NCBI GenBank assembly: GCA_023091665.1
Contig: JALJCQ010000009.1
Coordinates: 620,001 to 684,000 of the forward strand
DNA length: 64,000 nt
Reading direction: 5' to 3'
Source: Pythium myriotylum
Lineage: Eukaryota; Oomycota; Peronosporomycetes; Pythiales; Pythiaceae
Under the pieces are notes generated by a model. It did no database searches. It was not told the origin of the DNA and worked only from the letters and a program-made list of their open reading frames with translations. The position numbers and the translations under genes were made by a program. Numbering within the stretch: position 1 is the first letter of the stretch; each line of letters starts with the position of its first letter. Shown here one piece after another: positions 42,073 to 52,350 of the stretch.

Positions 42073-43725
42073 CGAAACCCAGCGGAGCCGGGCGTAGGGA
42101 GATGCGGCCCCCTCTTCCCACGAGATTTACACGAGAGCCAGCCAGGCGTCGGCCTTCGGACTGGCAAGCACGGCGACGCAACGGCTCATCTCCCAACGTG
42201 GGGTTCCGACTTGGAACTTTCGGAACCCCTGTCCTTGTGCCGGTCCTGCGCTTTGAAGACCATAGATATGAAGTCATTACATACGATCCGTAATTGACCA
42301 CAAGTTCTGAGGTGGAACAGGCGGTTGAAGTGGCGACTTTATCTCCAGAGCGTGGACGAATCCACTGTGATGGGTCGTACAGCCGATATCGCCCGACTGA
42401 ATGCTGATCGTGATGACGAAGCGATCGCTGCCACATCCAACTGGTCAACAGCTCCGAGGGCACCTGTAGAGCTCTCTGAGGCCAAACTTTGGGGAGAAGT
42501 CGACCCGTCCATCGCCGTTGTAGTACAACACCATCAAGCGAGTCGCACATCCCACGCCGCTGGCTTTCGCTTCTCCATCGAGAGCCATCCGTCCGATGCA
42601 CACCCGTTATGATCGATCGACAGAGACGGCGTCCATGGATCCTCTTTTTCCACGGCACCCGAAACCCTAACACAGTGGCCTCATGATCACCATCCAGTGG
42701 AGGTTGAACTCGGCGCCATCTAGAATATCCACACGGCTGTCCATCTGGACTGGCTAGCCTCATTCCCATCGAGAGCAATATAAAATATTGTATACCGTCA
42801 TGTATACGTGTATGTGCAGTATGCTCTAATATTCAAGACTCGTCTAATATATTAAACCAACACGCGAAACCTGTCCACAAGTGCGTAGGCCTCCTCGCCA
42901 TCTCCGACCTCAGTACATTCTCCCATATCCCATTAAAACACACACACACACACAAGTATGCCCAATACCGGCAGATGCAGCCGCGAGCCACGACACCGGA
43001 TCGCCCTGATCAGACGTTAGCATACCTTTCGGATCAGCCCATACACCGACACCGTATGCTAATGACTCTTGCCATCAACCGCGTCGGTCGCATCCCACGC
43101 TCCGTTCTGACATGGATTGTTCTGACAGGATCGGCGCGTCACCGCGTCGAGCTTCAAGTGCGCCAACCGCCGTGCGTGGAGCTCACCACGTGGCGATTGG
43201 GGATGCAGCCTCGCACCTGTCAGGAAAACAAATGCCCTTCCTCCTTCGAGAAGGGTGGTCGTCGTCGACCGTCTTGAATTTTCGGAACCCTTGTACAGAG
43301 CCAGGCGTTATCAGTCAAAATGGCTACATAATACCTGTATGGGCTTGTCTACTGAATTAGAAGAACTCTACGCGCAAAGTACGGGTGTGACATTCGTACT
43401 TAACGGCCAAAGATTCTCTTTGCGTACTTAGTGAGACGATCCACGGTACGGCTCGCTTCCCCACCGTCGCATCTGTCTAAAAACCGCCTGAAAGAACGAA
43501 GGGGGATCGTCCGCCCACGAAAGCGCCAAGCGGCAACGGCAACACGCGCGCGTCGGCGGCCTCTCACGCCGTTTCCTCGCTGACTCTGCGCGCGCCGCCG
43601 CGTCCACTGCATGCACAGCGTCGAGACCTCTCCCCCGGTGCCCTTCTCGCGCGCGTCCGGTCGCTAGAACCCAAGATACGGCCTCGAACGGAAACGAAGA
43701 ACGGCAACTTCAACAACCTCAGACC
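42073..43725. other. Intergenic between array copy 9 and the WDR7-like gene
   Basis: 1.65 kb between divergent genes; no gene is supported. It holds an AT-rich tract (about 42778-42860), a CA dinucleotide run (about 42938-42954) and a GC-rich promoter zone before 43726. Short segments containing TTCGGAACCC recur at about 42220 and 43282. Confidence 0.4.
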
Positions 43726-46700
43726 ATGAGCTGGGCCGCCTCCAGCGCGTACTCGCCGACGGTCACAAGGAAGCCGACGACCGGCGCTATGGCCACGGCT
43801 GCGTCGGCCTCGAGTCTCACGGTCGGCAGTGCTGCAGCGAGTGAGGAAGCGGCTGGGCCGGTGCGCACTACGGACCAGGCCAGCGGCGACCTCGTCGTGC
43901 CGCTCGTGATCTGGAACGAGCCACCACAGGTGGAGATCACGTGTCTTCACGTGTTGTATCTGCCTATGTCGCAGCCCAGCCAGAACTCGAGCGACTTGAT
44001 GAACCGGTGGCCAAGTCTCGCGAGCTTCGTGCAGCAGTGGAGCAGCCAGCAAAACCTGAGCTCCAGTGGTAGCATGGCGAGCTTTCGCAGCCTTAACAGC
44101 GCACACAGCATGATCAATTTGAAGCGTGTGCTCAGTCGACAGAGGAATAAGCGCGCGAGTCTGACGCCTGAGGAGCGAATGGCCTTGATCAAAGAGAACG
44201 GAGGAGAGAATGGAGCAAGTAACTCGCGACCGAACGATTTCATGGATGATGAAGACTTTCAGTACGTGGACGACGGGGACATGGATGGTGACGATGAGCT
44301 GTATCAGCTCTGCGTCTTTGCCGGAACTGTTGATGGCAGTATCGTGTATTGGCTCTTTGAGCAGGACGTGGTCGTTCAAGTTAGCCTTCTTGTTCATCCA
44401 ACAGCAGGTGCTACCGCGGCTGGATCCAAAGCAGAACGGGGGGCGAACGAACCCAGCGATGTTCCCCATGCATCTCCAGTTGTGAGTATCGTGAGTGGAA
44501 TCGATGAATGGGGTCAGAGCAACATGATTTCGGTTTCGAAGGACGGGTCTGTTGCTAGATGGGAGTTGCCGAACGGCGCCTGCTCCCGAGCAGCAATCAG
44601 CTTAGCAAGACAACTTGCACCTGTTAAAGGGATGGAGACATTTTGCAACAACCGATATGCAATCGTGTACGGTGAACATAGCAGAATGATGGTGTTAGAC
44701 ACATGGAAGCTGGAGCTTCTTTACTGTGTGGACACCGCGCAAGAACAAGTGAGACGTGGAATCGCGGTCGTCGAATTGAAGATGTCCAACTCAAATGCGA
44801 GAAAGACTGTGTCGACTTCACTTGCTGGGGTCACCGAAAGCCCGTCTCGTCGTGTCAGTGACGTCGCAAATTTGTCCGATTCTTCAGCTACGAATTCAAG
44901 ATTGAACGGTGCGTCAGGGTACAACCATGCACAAGACTTAATCGTAAACACCCCGTCAGCCTCCGCGAGCGGTAGCACTGGAAACGGCTCTTCGTTGAAT
45001 CGAATATCTCGATCCGTTTCGAGTCATATCTGGGACTCGCTTGTGCTATCTCTCGGATCCGAAGGCCTCGTTAAGTGCTTTTTGTGGGCAAAACCCCGCG
45101 GTGGTAGCAACAGTGCTACATCTATTAACTCGGCGTCTGGTTCTTATCAGTGGGTACAAGAAAGTTGCTGGGTCATTTCGTGGGCTGATGACACCGATGA
45201 CATTACTTGCTCTCAGAGCACATCCCTCAAGGACGGCGACAACATGAATCCCCAGACGGCTCTGATGAGGTCGATAAAAAGTTCATATTTCCCACGCTCC
45301 GTGCACGTCTCGAGTGATGCATCTCTGCTTTTATTTATATGGGATACCAAGTGGGCCATTCTGAAGAGGAAGTGGATTTGTGATCTGTCTCCACCCGGGC
45401 CGATGGGCGAGGTGACTCGACATTCGAGTCGAAGTGCTAGCTGGAAAGGCTCAATTTCATCGACAACCAAGCCAAAGCCGAGCAAGTATGTTGGAAGCTG
45501 CCGCATTCACCCTCGGAAATTCCTTGCCCAAACAGCAACAGAGGCAATTAGAAGCAGTGAAGGTTTCTCTGACAAGTCAAGTGTCTGGTGGGAAGATGGG
45601 TCGTTTTTGAACGGCGATGAAATCGTTCTTTGGACAAACACCGGTCATGTATACAAGTTTCCTGTTAGTGGATCGACATTATCGCAAGCTGGAAAACTAT
45701 TCATGTTCACAAAAGCTCAAGATCAGCTTGTGCCTCGAAGCTTTAACAAAAGCTTGAACGCAGTGCAGAGGGGCGAGTTTGTCGCCTACTTGCCCCAATG
45801 CAACTGCTGTCGCGACGAATGTTCAGATGCAAAGGTTACTCGAGTTGACAATTGCGCCCGTCGACTTGGTGTAATCGATGACATACATCGGATACAAGGT
45901 TTTACTTCTTGTGCATTTGGCTCTGATACTGCAGCAGCGAATCGGTCTTTGCTAAGTCCACAAAGCCCGAGCATTAGACTCGTGCACATGTGCCGCAAAG
46001 GTAGTGTTGGGTCGTGGAGTTTGTCACCACAGAAAGCGTCCACCGGCCCAGCATCGTCACCGGCACGCTCAGATGGATGTGTTGTCGTGCCGTCGGAAAG
46101 TGTTTATGATCGCGTCAAACTTCACTCGTTGGCTGACGGTTATGTTCGCGATCAAGCTCACGGCTCGGCAGTTTCGACTCAGAAGGAAGGGAGACGCACA
46201 ACAGTTACCCATTTAATCCTTGGGAGAGAAGATACTCGGTCATCGACTTCAGCGAACACATCTCGACTCAATGTTAATAGCAGAAAGCGAACTCGGTCCC
46301 AAATGTTCCCCAGGAATTCTAGTCGATCGAATGAATTTGGGGGAAGTGGGGTTGGTTCCTACAGCGGAACTACTGCCATGCTCGCGAGTGCTCTCGCACC
46401 AGTCTCCGCATTTCTTCCAACAGCTATGCGTGGGCGAAGGAGAGGCTCTATTGGTGGTGGGGTTATTGCAGGTGACGATGTTTACGCCGATTTTTTGTTG
46501 GACGTCCCGGTTATCGTGAGAGGTTACACTGATGGATCTCTAGAGTGCAAGCTGCTCTCATCATCTAGTTCCAGCCTCAACAATTGTTTCGACGTTTCGA
46601 TTAGTCTTTGCCACCAAGCTGAAGTCCACGCTGTCGCGCACTGTTGCTGGCCAAAAGGCTCAACCTCACAGGACAAGGGGGTAGGTGCAAACGGTCCACC

Positions 46701-49503
46701 AGCAATTTCTCGCTCGGCTACAACAGGCAGTGCAGATCACAATTCTGGAACTTACATGTCGAGTCGGAAAGCTATGGTGACAAAACGAGGTGCTCCAATT
46801 GAAGACTCTTGCTTGATTTCTGACAGTAACCCGTTCTATCGCGCAAGGTTTCCTCCCCCAGTACAAAGGAGGAGTATTTCCAGTCGTCATCTGAATATTC
46901 ATCAAAATGCGACTGTTCATCCTGCCAACGGGCCTAGCACGCAACCAACGGGGCCGACAGGGGCGAGACCAAGTGTCACTACGACGGAGGATGGTTCAAC
47001 TCCGTCACTGAACTTCGTCATATTTAGTGGATGTGCGAACGGCGTCCTTTGCATATCGGAATTAATGCTCACGTCAGCTGAAAACTCAACTTTCGAGCTC
47101 GATAGTCGGGTTCTTCAACGATTCAAGAAACATAGAGGCGCTATAAAGGAAGTGCTAGTGTCACCTTGGACGCGCGAAAACTCGGTGTGTCCCGAAAGAT
47201 ACGTTGCTACAGTTGGTGAAGACAACACAGTGAACGTATATGCCCCAGTTTATCTCCACAATCCGTACTCTTATGGAGCAAGTGCCTCAACTGTTCATCA
47301 AGGAAGCCGAATTGGAGTCGAATGGGAATGCACTGCGGAACTTAGCGAACATCCAGATACCATTCGCACAGTGACATGGCTCACAGAATGCGGACAGATT
47401 CTTGTGGAATGCGACGATGACATGGTTTACATTTGGAACCTTGACACCGGTATCCTTGAACGATCCGTCCCAGTCGCCTTAATATACGACGGTGGAAACA
47501 CACCGGCTGATCGTGGAAACGATGAACTTGACGCGGAGACTGCTTCATCTGTAGAGTGCTCCAAGTTGGTCATCGGTGATTCATCATTGCATCTCATCAA
47601 GTTCAACGTGAACAAGAGCGCGGAGGTGATCAAGACGAACTGGAAAGCGTACTACTACGGAATTCTCAATGCCAAGTCCGGTTCACTCGATGAGACTGGC
47701 GAAAGTCGCAAGTTGAAGTCGACAGTCACTTCTCCTTACGCTGTTGGCTCTATTGAGCTTCTGCTGCTTGCGTTCTTATTATCGTGGGGGGCGTCACCTG
47801 ACATTGATCGTGCTTGTCGTCAGTTGCTTGGTCTCGATTCTCCCCGATCCCTCTACTCGTGCGTGCTTCTCGACGACTCATCCGGAGCATTATCTATTCC
47901 TCTTCCTTGGAAGTCAGTCTTCTCCCCTATGCCTTCCACGAGTGACGAGCAAAATCCTTTTCCTCGCAAGTGGCAGCACTCGTCGGCTCTAAGTGCGACC
48001 ATTGCTCTTGGGATCGTCTCACTTTGCATGAATCTAATGGAACACAAGTACACAAAGACTGAAGACTCAAACGGATCAGAACCTGCGATGCCGTCGTCGC
48101 CGAAGAACAAAGAAGAATTTCATGTTCTTTGGAGCCAACTTATCACTCAGCATTCAGTTGTGCTTCCTGACTACGTTCCCTTCTTTCGCGAACCATCGCT
48201 CGAGCTTCTTGCGAAGTATGGGTTCCACCCGTGTGATTACACGCAACTGGCTGCGAGAGCGCTCATGAACAGTGCGATCAAGAGACTTCATCCGCCGACG
48301 CGAAGTGCTTTGTGTGCCGAGTATTCCGCTAAGCTTCACTGCGAGATTGTACGGTTGGAAACGGAGACGGGTGGTAAGCTGAATGGGACGTCTTCGACGA
48401 ACGCTGTGGACGCAAGCCATATTGTGAGCAGACTTGGTTCCCTGGTGATTCTGTTGAGCATGATTGGAACATGTTATCCCGGCGAAATCTCCCCAGCCGG
48501 TGCACGCGAAGTCTGTGACATCTTGGTTTGTCTTTTGCGTGCATCGGTTCAACATGTGGCCTCGGTCGCAGCCGAATTGTTGACCAAGGGACTGATGCTC
48601 TTTCGACCACATCTTGTGGATTTGTCGTCACTCATCACACAGCTCTTATTTATCGATATGCGCGAAAAACAGAGGAACCCAAGTGGCGACAGCCCATCAT
48701 TCGGAAGTAACGCGCGGGTACTCGCGAGTGGCGGTAGCAATGCAGCTTTGAGTCTCTTGGTCGAGCTTGGTGCATGCGAAACTGCATTCGTCTTGAACTT
48801 GCTACAACACGAGATGAACAATGCTGAACGACCTCAAGGATTCCGCGAATGCATTCTTCTCTATCTCACCGAACTCATCAACACGCACTACCTTCTTATG
48901 TTTCGGCACTTGCCGTCTGTCATTGACACAGTGATGCACTGTCTCGACCCCACAAAACCTGAGCGTCGGAAGCGGTGTTTGGAGCTGAGCACTCGATGTT
49001 TGCATAACTTGGTGAGACGGTTTCCAATGATTGACTTCCACAAAGAGACGCAGCGGCTTGCGATTGGTACGATGGAAGCTGTCATCTTGATTTACGATCT
49101 ACGCACCGCGACCAAGTGGCGAGTCCTAGATGGTCACTCATCGGCTGTCTCGGCAGTGGCATTCCGTGGTGATGGCCAGATTTTAGTGTCGTACGCTGCA
49201 CGTGAGGGGAGTGTTCGCTGGTGGAATAGCGGCAACACAGGCCTCTTCGGCGGCATGCTGAAGCTGCAGCAGTCGTGCATCAAAGAGCATAAGCTAGAAG
49301 TTTTGAAAGGTGTTGCGAACGCACCTTCGTCCAGTGGAGGAGCAAGCGCCGATTTGAAGCAGGTTATCCAGACTTGCCGCTTTCAGTTCCTTATTGTGAA
49401 AGAAGGGCCAAATAACCAGCAAAGCTCTGGCGGCGCAAACGGAGAACGGAAAGTACTTCGGTTAACTCGAGAGGACGCCAGCCAAGTACAATTTCTGATG
49501 TGA
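43726..49503 (+). CDS. WDR7 / rabconnectin-3 beta-like WD40 protein
   Basis: Intronless, 1925 residues. WD-type repeats are visible near residues 200 (GTVDGSIVYW), 265-283 (MISVSKDGSVARW), 934 (GYTDGSLECKL), 1100 (GCANGVLCI) and 1215-1243 (GQILVECDDDMVYIWNLDTG). Low-complexity Ser-rich inserts lie between them. A helical, HEAT-like part (about 1500-1760) follows, then a final repeat pair: RLAIGTMEAVILIYDLR and VLDGHSSAVSAVAFRGDGQ. This order and the end are those of WDR7, which with DmX/rabconnectin-3 alpha regulates V-ATPase assembly on endosomes. It is a single-copy housekeeping gene lying within the minus-strand part of the array, convergent with copy 10. Codon use is less GC-rich than in the array genes. 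Confidence 0.85.
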   Translation: MSWAASSAYSPTVTRKPTTGAMATAASASSLTVGSAAASEEAAGPVRTTDQASGDLVVPLVIWNEPPQVEITCLHVLYLPMSQPSQNSSDLMNRWPSLASFVQQWSSQQNLSSSGSMASFRSLNSAHSMINLKRVLSRQRNKRASLTPEERMALIKENGGENGASNSRPNDFMDDEDFQYVDDGDMDGDDELYQLCVFAGTVDGSIVYWLFEQDVVVQVSLLVHPTAGATAAGSKAERGANEPSDVPHASPVVSIVSGIDEWGQSNMISVSKDGSVARWELPNGACSRAAISLARQLAPVKGMETFCNNRYAIVYGEHSRMMVLDTWKLELLYCVDTAQEQVRRGIAVVELKMSNSNARKTVSTSLAGVTESPSRRVSDVANLSDSSATNSRLNGASGYNHAQDLIVNTPSASASGSTGNGSSLNRISRSVSSHIWDSLVLSLGSEGLVKCFLWAKPRGGSNSATSINSASGSYQWVQESCWVISWADDTDDITCSQSTSLKDGDNMNPQTALMRSIKSSYFPRSVHVSSDASLLLFIWDTKWAILKRKWICDLSPPGPMGEVTRHSSRSASWKGSISSTTKPKPSKYVGSCRIHPRKFLAQTATEAIRSSEGFSDKSSVWWEDGSFLNGDEIVLWTNTGHVYKFPVSGSTLSQAGKLFMFTKAQDQLVPRSFNKSLNAVQRGEFVAYLPQCNCCRDECSDAKVTRVDNCARRLGVIDDIHRIQGFTSCAFGSDTAAANRSLLSPQSPSIRLVHMCRKGSVGSWSLSPQKASTGPASSPARSDGCVVVPSESVYDRVKLHSLADGYVRDQAHGSAVSTQKEGRRTTVTHLILGREDTRSSTSANTSRLNVNSRKRTRSQMFPRNSSRSNEFGGSGVGSYSGTTAMLASALAPVSAFLPTAMRGRRRGSIGGGVIAGDDVYADFLLDVPVIVRGYTDGSLECKLLSSSSSSLNNCFDVSISLCHQAEVHAVAHCCWPKGSTSQDKGVGANGPPAISRSATTGSADHNSGTYMSSRKAMVTKRGAPIEDSCLISDSNPFYRARFPPPVQRRSISSRHLNIHQNATVHPANGPSTQPTGPTGARPSVTTTEDGSTPSLNFVIFSGCANGVLCISELMLTSAENSTFELDSRVLQRFKKHRGAIKEVLVSPWTRENSVCPERYVATVGEDNTVNVYAPVYLHNPYSYGASASTVHQGSRIGVEWECTAELSEHPDTIRTVTWLTECGQILVECDDDMVYIWNLDTGILERSVPVALIYDGGNTPADRGNDELDAETASSVECSKLVIGDSSLHLIKFNVNKSAEVIKTNWKAYYYGILNAKSGSLDETGESRKLKSTVTSPYAVGSIELLLLAFLLSWGASPDIDRACRQLLGLDSPRSLYSCVLLDDSSGALSIPLPWKSVFSPMPSTSDEQNPFPRKWQHSSALSATIALGIVSLCMNLMEHKYTKTEDSNGSEPAMPSSPKNKEEFHVLWSQLITQHSVVLPDYVPFFREPSLELLAKYGFHPCDYTQLAARALMNSAIKRLHPPTRSALCAEYSAKLHCEIVRLETETGGKLNGTSSTNAVDASHIVSRLGSLVILLSMIGTCYPGEISPAGAREVCDILVCLLRASVQHVASVAAELLTKGLMLFRPHLVDLSSLITQLLFIDMREKQRNPSGDSPSFGSNARVLASGGSNAALSLLVELGACETAFVLNLLQHEMNNAERPQGFRECILLYLTELINTHYLLMFRHLPSVIDTVMHCLDPTKPERRKRCLELSTRCLHNLVRRFPMIDFHKETQRLAIGTMEAVILIYDLRTATKWRVLDGHSSAVSAVAFRGDGQILVSYAAREGSVRWWNSGNTGLFGGMLKLQQSCIKEHKLEVLKGVANAPSSSGGASADLKQVIQTCRFQFLIVKEGPNNQQSSGGANGERKVLRLTREDASQVQFLM

Positions 49504-49881
49504 TTCAAGACAAGAGCTAACGTGTACTAAGGCGGCCGGGGTGCCGAGACTGAGTGGAACCACAGAGATTCAGCTGTGCTCAGAGAGGGAGAGAGAGATT
49601 CCAGAAAAACTCACATGATGGACTGGACTCCTTGCATTGCGCCATGTACAGATCCGACGCCCATGGAGATTACAGCATGTTCCTCCGCCAGCCGGGTAGT
49701 GCACAGAACCCGTCACAGGGCATGTGAGTACAACTTGAGCGGGATATGCATGTCTCGCACTGTAGAAATTGAGCGCATGACTCGCACTGTAGAAATTGAG
49801 CGCGTGACTCGTCAATGGAGTCCACTGTGGACTCGATAACATAATTATAACGATTTACAAGTGCGAGTCTACGAGGTCTAT
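49504..49881. other. Convergent 3' region with a 27-bp tandem repeat
   Basis: 378 bp between the stops of the WDR7-like gene and array copy 10. A unit of 27 bp (CTCGCACTGTAGAAATTGAG plus GCGCATGA-like end) is repeated at 49754-49780 and 49781-49807 with one or two differences. A GA run (GAGAGGGAGAGAGAGA) lies near 49580. No gene. Confidence 0.7.
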
Positions 49882-52350
49882 CTAGCACTCAACCTTGGTG
49901 AGGCATTTCTTGTCCCAGCGACGCTTGAAATACGAGTTGACTTCGCGGCCGTAGCGGCGGAACTCGCGCATCTTCATCGATTCGTCGTCGCTGAGCGTGG
50001 GAAAGAGATCGTTCTTCTCGAGAGGATCTTGGATTGTGTCAAAGAGACCGATGGCGCTGGTCGAGTGATCATACACGAGGCGCTTGTGGGCTCGCACGAT
50101 CGACATCTTCTTCATCGGGTTGTTACTGTACACGAGGCGCTCGCCGAACGGGATCTGACGCTTCAGCGAACGACCCACTCCGGTTTGGAGGAAACCTTCT
50201 TGTGGTGCGCCCACGATATCCGCGAGCGTGTTGAGTAGGTCGTAATGGTGGGTGGCATCGTTGTAGATCATGCCGGCGTACTTGCCGAGTCGGCCCTCGG
50301 CGATCATGGTGCTGGCGACGTGGGTCACAGCTGTCTGGTAGAGGATGGGATTAGCGAGTCCCATCTCAGGAGACTGTCCATGGTCGCCAACGATCACGAC
50401 GATTGTATCGTTCAGCACGCCTGCTGTCTCCATCTTGTCGAGGAACTTGCCAAGCTCCATGTCGGTGAAGTAGCGCAGTTTCGTGTACTTTTTGATGAGC
50501 GTGCATTCACTCTCCCAGCCTTCGCAGAGCGGCGTGAAATCAGGCAGCTTCTCGCTGTCGAGCCACGTCGGGTGGGCGTCGAACGTGTGGTGGCTCGAGA
50601 TCGTGTAGTGGTTGAGGAAGAAAGGCTGCTTCTTCTCGCCTCGCTTGACACGTTCTGCCTGCTCCTTCACTTTCTTGATCATCATGTCACCAAGAATCTC
50701 GAAAGACAAATCATCGTGGACGCCCCAGTTGAACCCACGCTTGGCTGGACCGTCCCAATCGTCCTTGCTGATGTTGTAGCTCTCCTCGGCGATCTTCTTC
50801 ATCTCTGGGGCGGCGATAACTGTCTCGAAGCCGTGGTTGGGGAGGAAGATATCCCACTGATCGTACGTCGTGATGCAGCCCGTCGTGAACACGGTCTCAT
50901 AGCCTTTCTGCTTGAACATGTGCGGCATGCCCACGAGTTTCGTGTCCTTCCTGCCGTAGGTCGTACCCGAGTTCGTCACCGAGTCGTAAGCGATCTGTCC
51001 AAAGAGAATGGCCTCGAGCGAGCGACTAGTCTGCCAGCTCGACCACATGTTGTTGAACGCGATGCCGCGCTTGGCCCAACGATCGAATTGTGGGGTCACC
51101 GAGAGGTTGTTCTTCTGCATCAACTCCCCAGCCGTCGTGTTCTCAGCCATGTACAGCGAGTCCATGTATCGGAACGATTCGACAGCGAGCACGAGCACGT
51201 TGGGCGGGTTCTTCTCATCGACCTCGACGTCGAATGCGAGTGGGCCCTTGAAGCCCGTGGTCTTGCGGTAGAGCACGTCCTTCTCGAAGAGTTCGTAGGA
51301 CTCGGTGTCGGACTGGATGTAGTATGGTGCCGACGTGAGTCCACCCGAGCCCGAGCCTTGTTGGAACTGCATGTGGAACCAGTTGCGGAAGAGCTCGTTG
51401 AGCGAGGCATTGAGCGCGATCGACGCGACGACCGTCGACGCCGACTTGGCGATCGCGTGCGTGACGATCACGAGCACGATGTAGCCCACCACGAGCGCGA
51501 CAACGAGACGGAGCGTCTTGTTCTGGAACCACTTGGCCACGCTCGCGGTGGGCGTCTTCTCGACCTCAACCGGGTTGGGCGCGTTGCTCTCCTCGGCATC
51601 CGTGCCCGACGCCAACTCGGACTGCGAGGCCGACTCGGACTGAGACGCCGGGGTCTTCTTTCCTTCTTCTAGGCTTTCAAAAGTCACGGTCGAGCTGTCA
51701 GCGGCGGGCGTCTTGGTGTCCACGGGCTTGAATTCGTACCCGGCGGGCGTGTTCTTGGGGCGGACCCAGAGCAGGTCGACGCAGGTGACGTAGAAGACGG
51801 CGAAGAAGAGCGAGACGAACGCCGTGCCGGCCACGGTCTGCGTTGCGAGGCGCACTTCGCGCGGGTCCACTTCAAGCGACGAGGCCTGGTCTTTCTCGCG
51901 CAAGTAGGTCTCGATGAGCTCGGTCGTGAAGCGCATCTCCCGGGAGCGGATGAGCAGCAAGTCGGCGGCCACGAACGCGAGCGTGAGCACGATGCAGGCG
52001 AGCACGACGAGAAAGCGCAGCGAGCGGCCGACGATCTTGAGCGCCGTGGTCACGCGCTCGCGGCGCACGAGCGTGACGACGCCGAGCGCCACGAGCTCGA
52101 GCACGACGAGCGCCGCGACGAGCAGCGTCGTGACGAGAAAGTCCTCGACCACGCCGAGCGCCATGCCGGCCAGCTTGCGTCCAAAGTCGCGCTCGTTCTT
52201 GGCCGCAAACATGTCGAGGATCGCGTCGAGCGCCACGAGCTTGTCGACGAGACAGAAGAGCATGGGGATCGCGAAGACGGCGAGCCAGTGGAGCCACGGC
52301 GTGGTCAGCCAGACGCGGCGCAGCGAGAGCAGCGCGTCGCGAGCCGTCAT
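49882..52350 (-). CDS. LtaS-like membrane phosphotransferase, array copy 10
   Basis: Intronless, 822 residues from ATG 52350 (MTARDALLSLRRVWLTTPWLHW). The frame is open upstream but that part is not conserved. Five spans; the linker before span 5 is Ser/Ala/Glu-rich (SQSESASQSELASG). Catalytic domain: Glu391 (AVESFRYMDS), Thr441 (QTSRSLEAILFGQ), Asp656-His657 (VGDHGQSPEMG). From the linker SDTESYELFEKDVLYRKTTG onwards it is nearly the same protein as copy 5 although it lies 20 kb away on the other strand. The tail is KCLTKVEC. A possible initiator (CCATTTCCATCCC, minus strand near 52411-52425) lies 60-75 bp upstream. Confidence 0.92.
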   Translation of the reverse strand: MTARDALLSLRRVWLTTPWLHWLAVFAIPMLFCLVDKLVALDAILDMFAAKNERDFGRKLAGMALGVVEDFLVTTLLVAALVVLELVALGVVTLVRRERVTTALKIVGRSLRFLVVLACIVLTLAFVAADLLLIRSREMRFTTELIETYLREKDQASSLEVDPREVRLATQTVAGTAFVSLFFAVFYVTCVDLLWVRPKNTPAGYEFKPVDTKTPAADSSTVTFESLEEGKKTPASQSESASQSELASGTDAEESNAPNPVEVEKTPTASVAKWFQNKTLRLVVALVVGYIVLVIVTHAIAKSASTVVASIALNASLNELFRNWFHMQFQQGSGSGGLTSAPYYIQSDTESYELFEKDVLYRKTTGFKGPLAFDVEVDEKNPPNVLVLAVESFRYMDSLYMAENTTAGELMQKNNLSVTPQFDRWAKRGIAFNNMWSSWQTSRSLEAILFGQIAYDSVTNSGTTYGRKDTKLVGMPHMFKQKGYETVFTTGCITTYDQWDIFLPNHGFETVIAAPEMKKIAEESYNISKDDWDGPAKRGFNWGVHDDLSFEILGDMMIKKVKEQAERVKRGEKKQPFFLNHYTISSHHTFDAHPTWLDSEKLPDFTPLCEGWESECTLIKKYTKLRYFTDMELGKFLDKMETAGVLNDTIVVIVGDHGQSPEMGLANPILYQTAVTHVASTMIAEGRLGKYAGMIYNDATHHYDLLNTLADIVGAPQEGFLQTGVGRSLKRQIPFGERLVYSNNPMKKMSIVRAHKRLVYDHSTSAIGLFDTIQDPLEKNDLFPTLSDDESMKMREFRRYGREVNSYFKRRWDKKCLTKVEC

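Noticed and set aside
42041..42778. An N-terminal extension of array copy 9 to 42778
   Set aside because: The frame is open but the extension is Arg/Ser/Trp-rich, has no counterpart in other copies, and an initiator-like motif lies directly before the ATG at 42040.
42930..42960. CA repeat and other simple runs as CRISPR or satellite arrays
   Set aside because: Plain dinucleotide microsatellite; no spacer-repeat structure anywhere in the window.
50245..51672. A 475-codon plus-strand frame opposite array copy 10 (and like frames opposite copies 5 and 7)
   Set aside because: The same antisense pattern recurs opposite each array gene because the sense codons are conserved; no independent domain.
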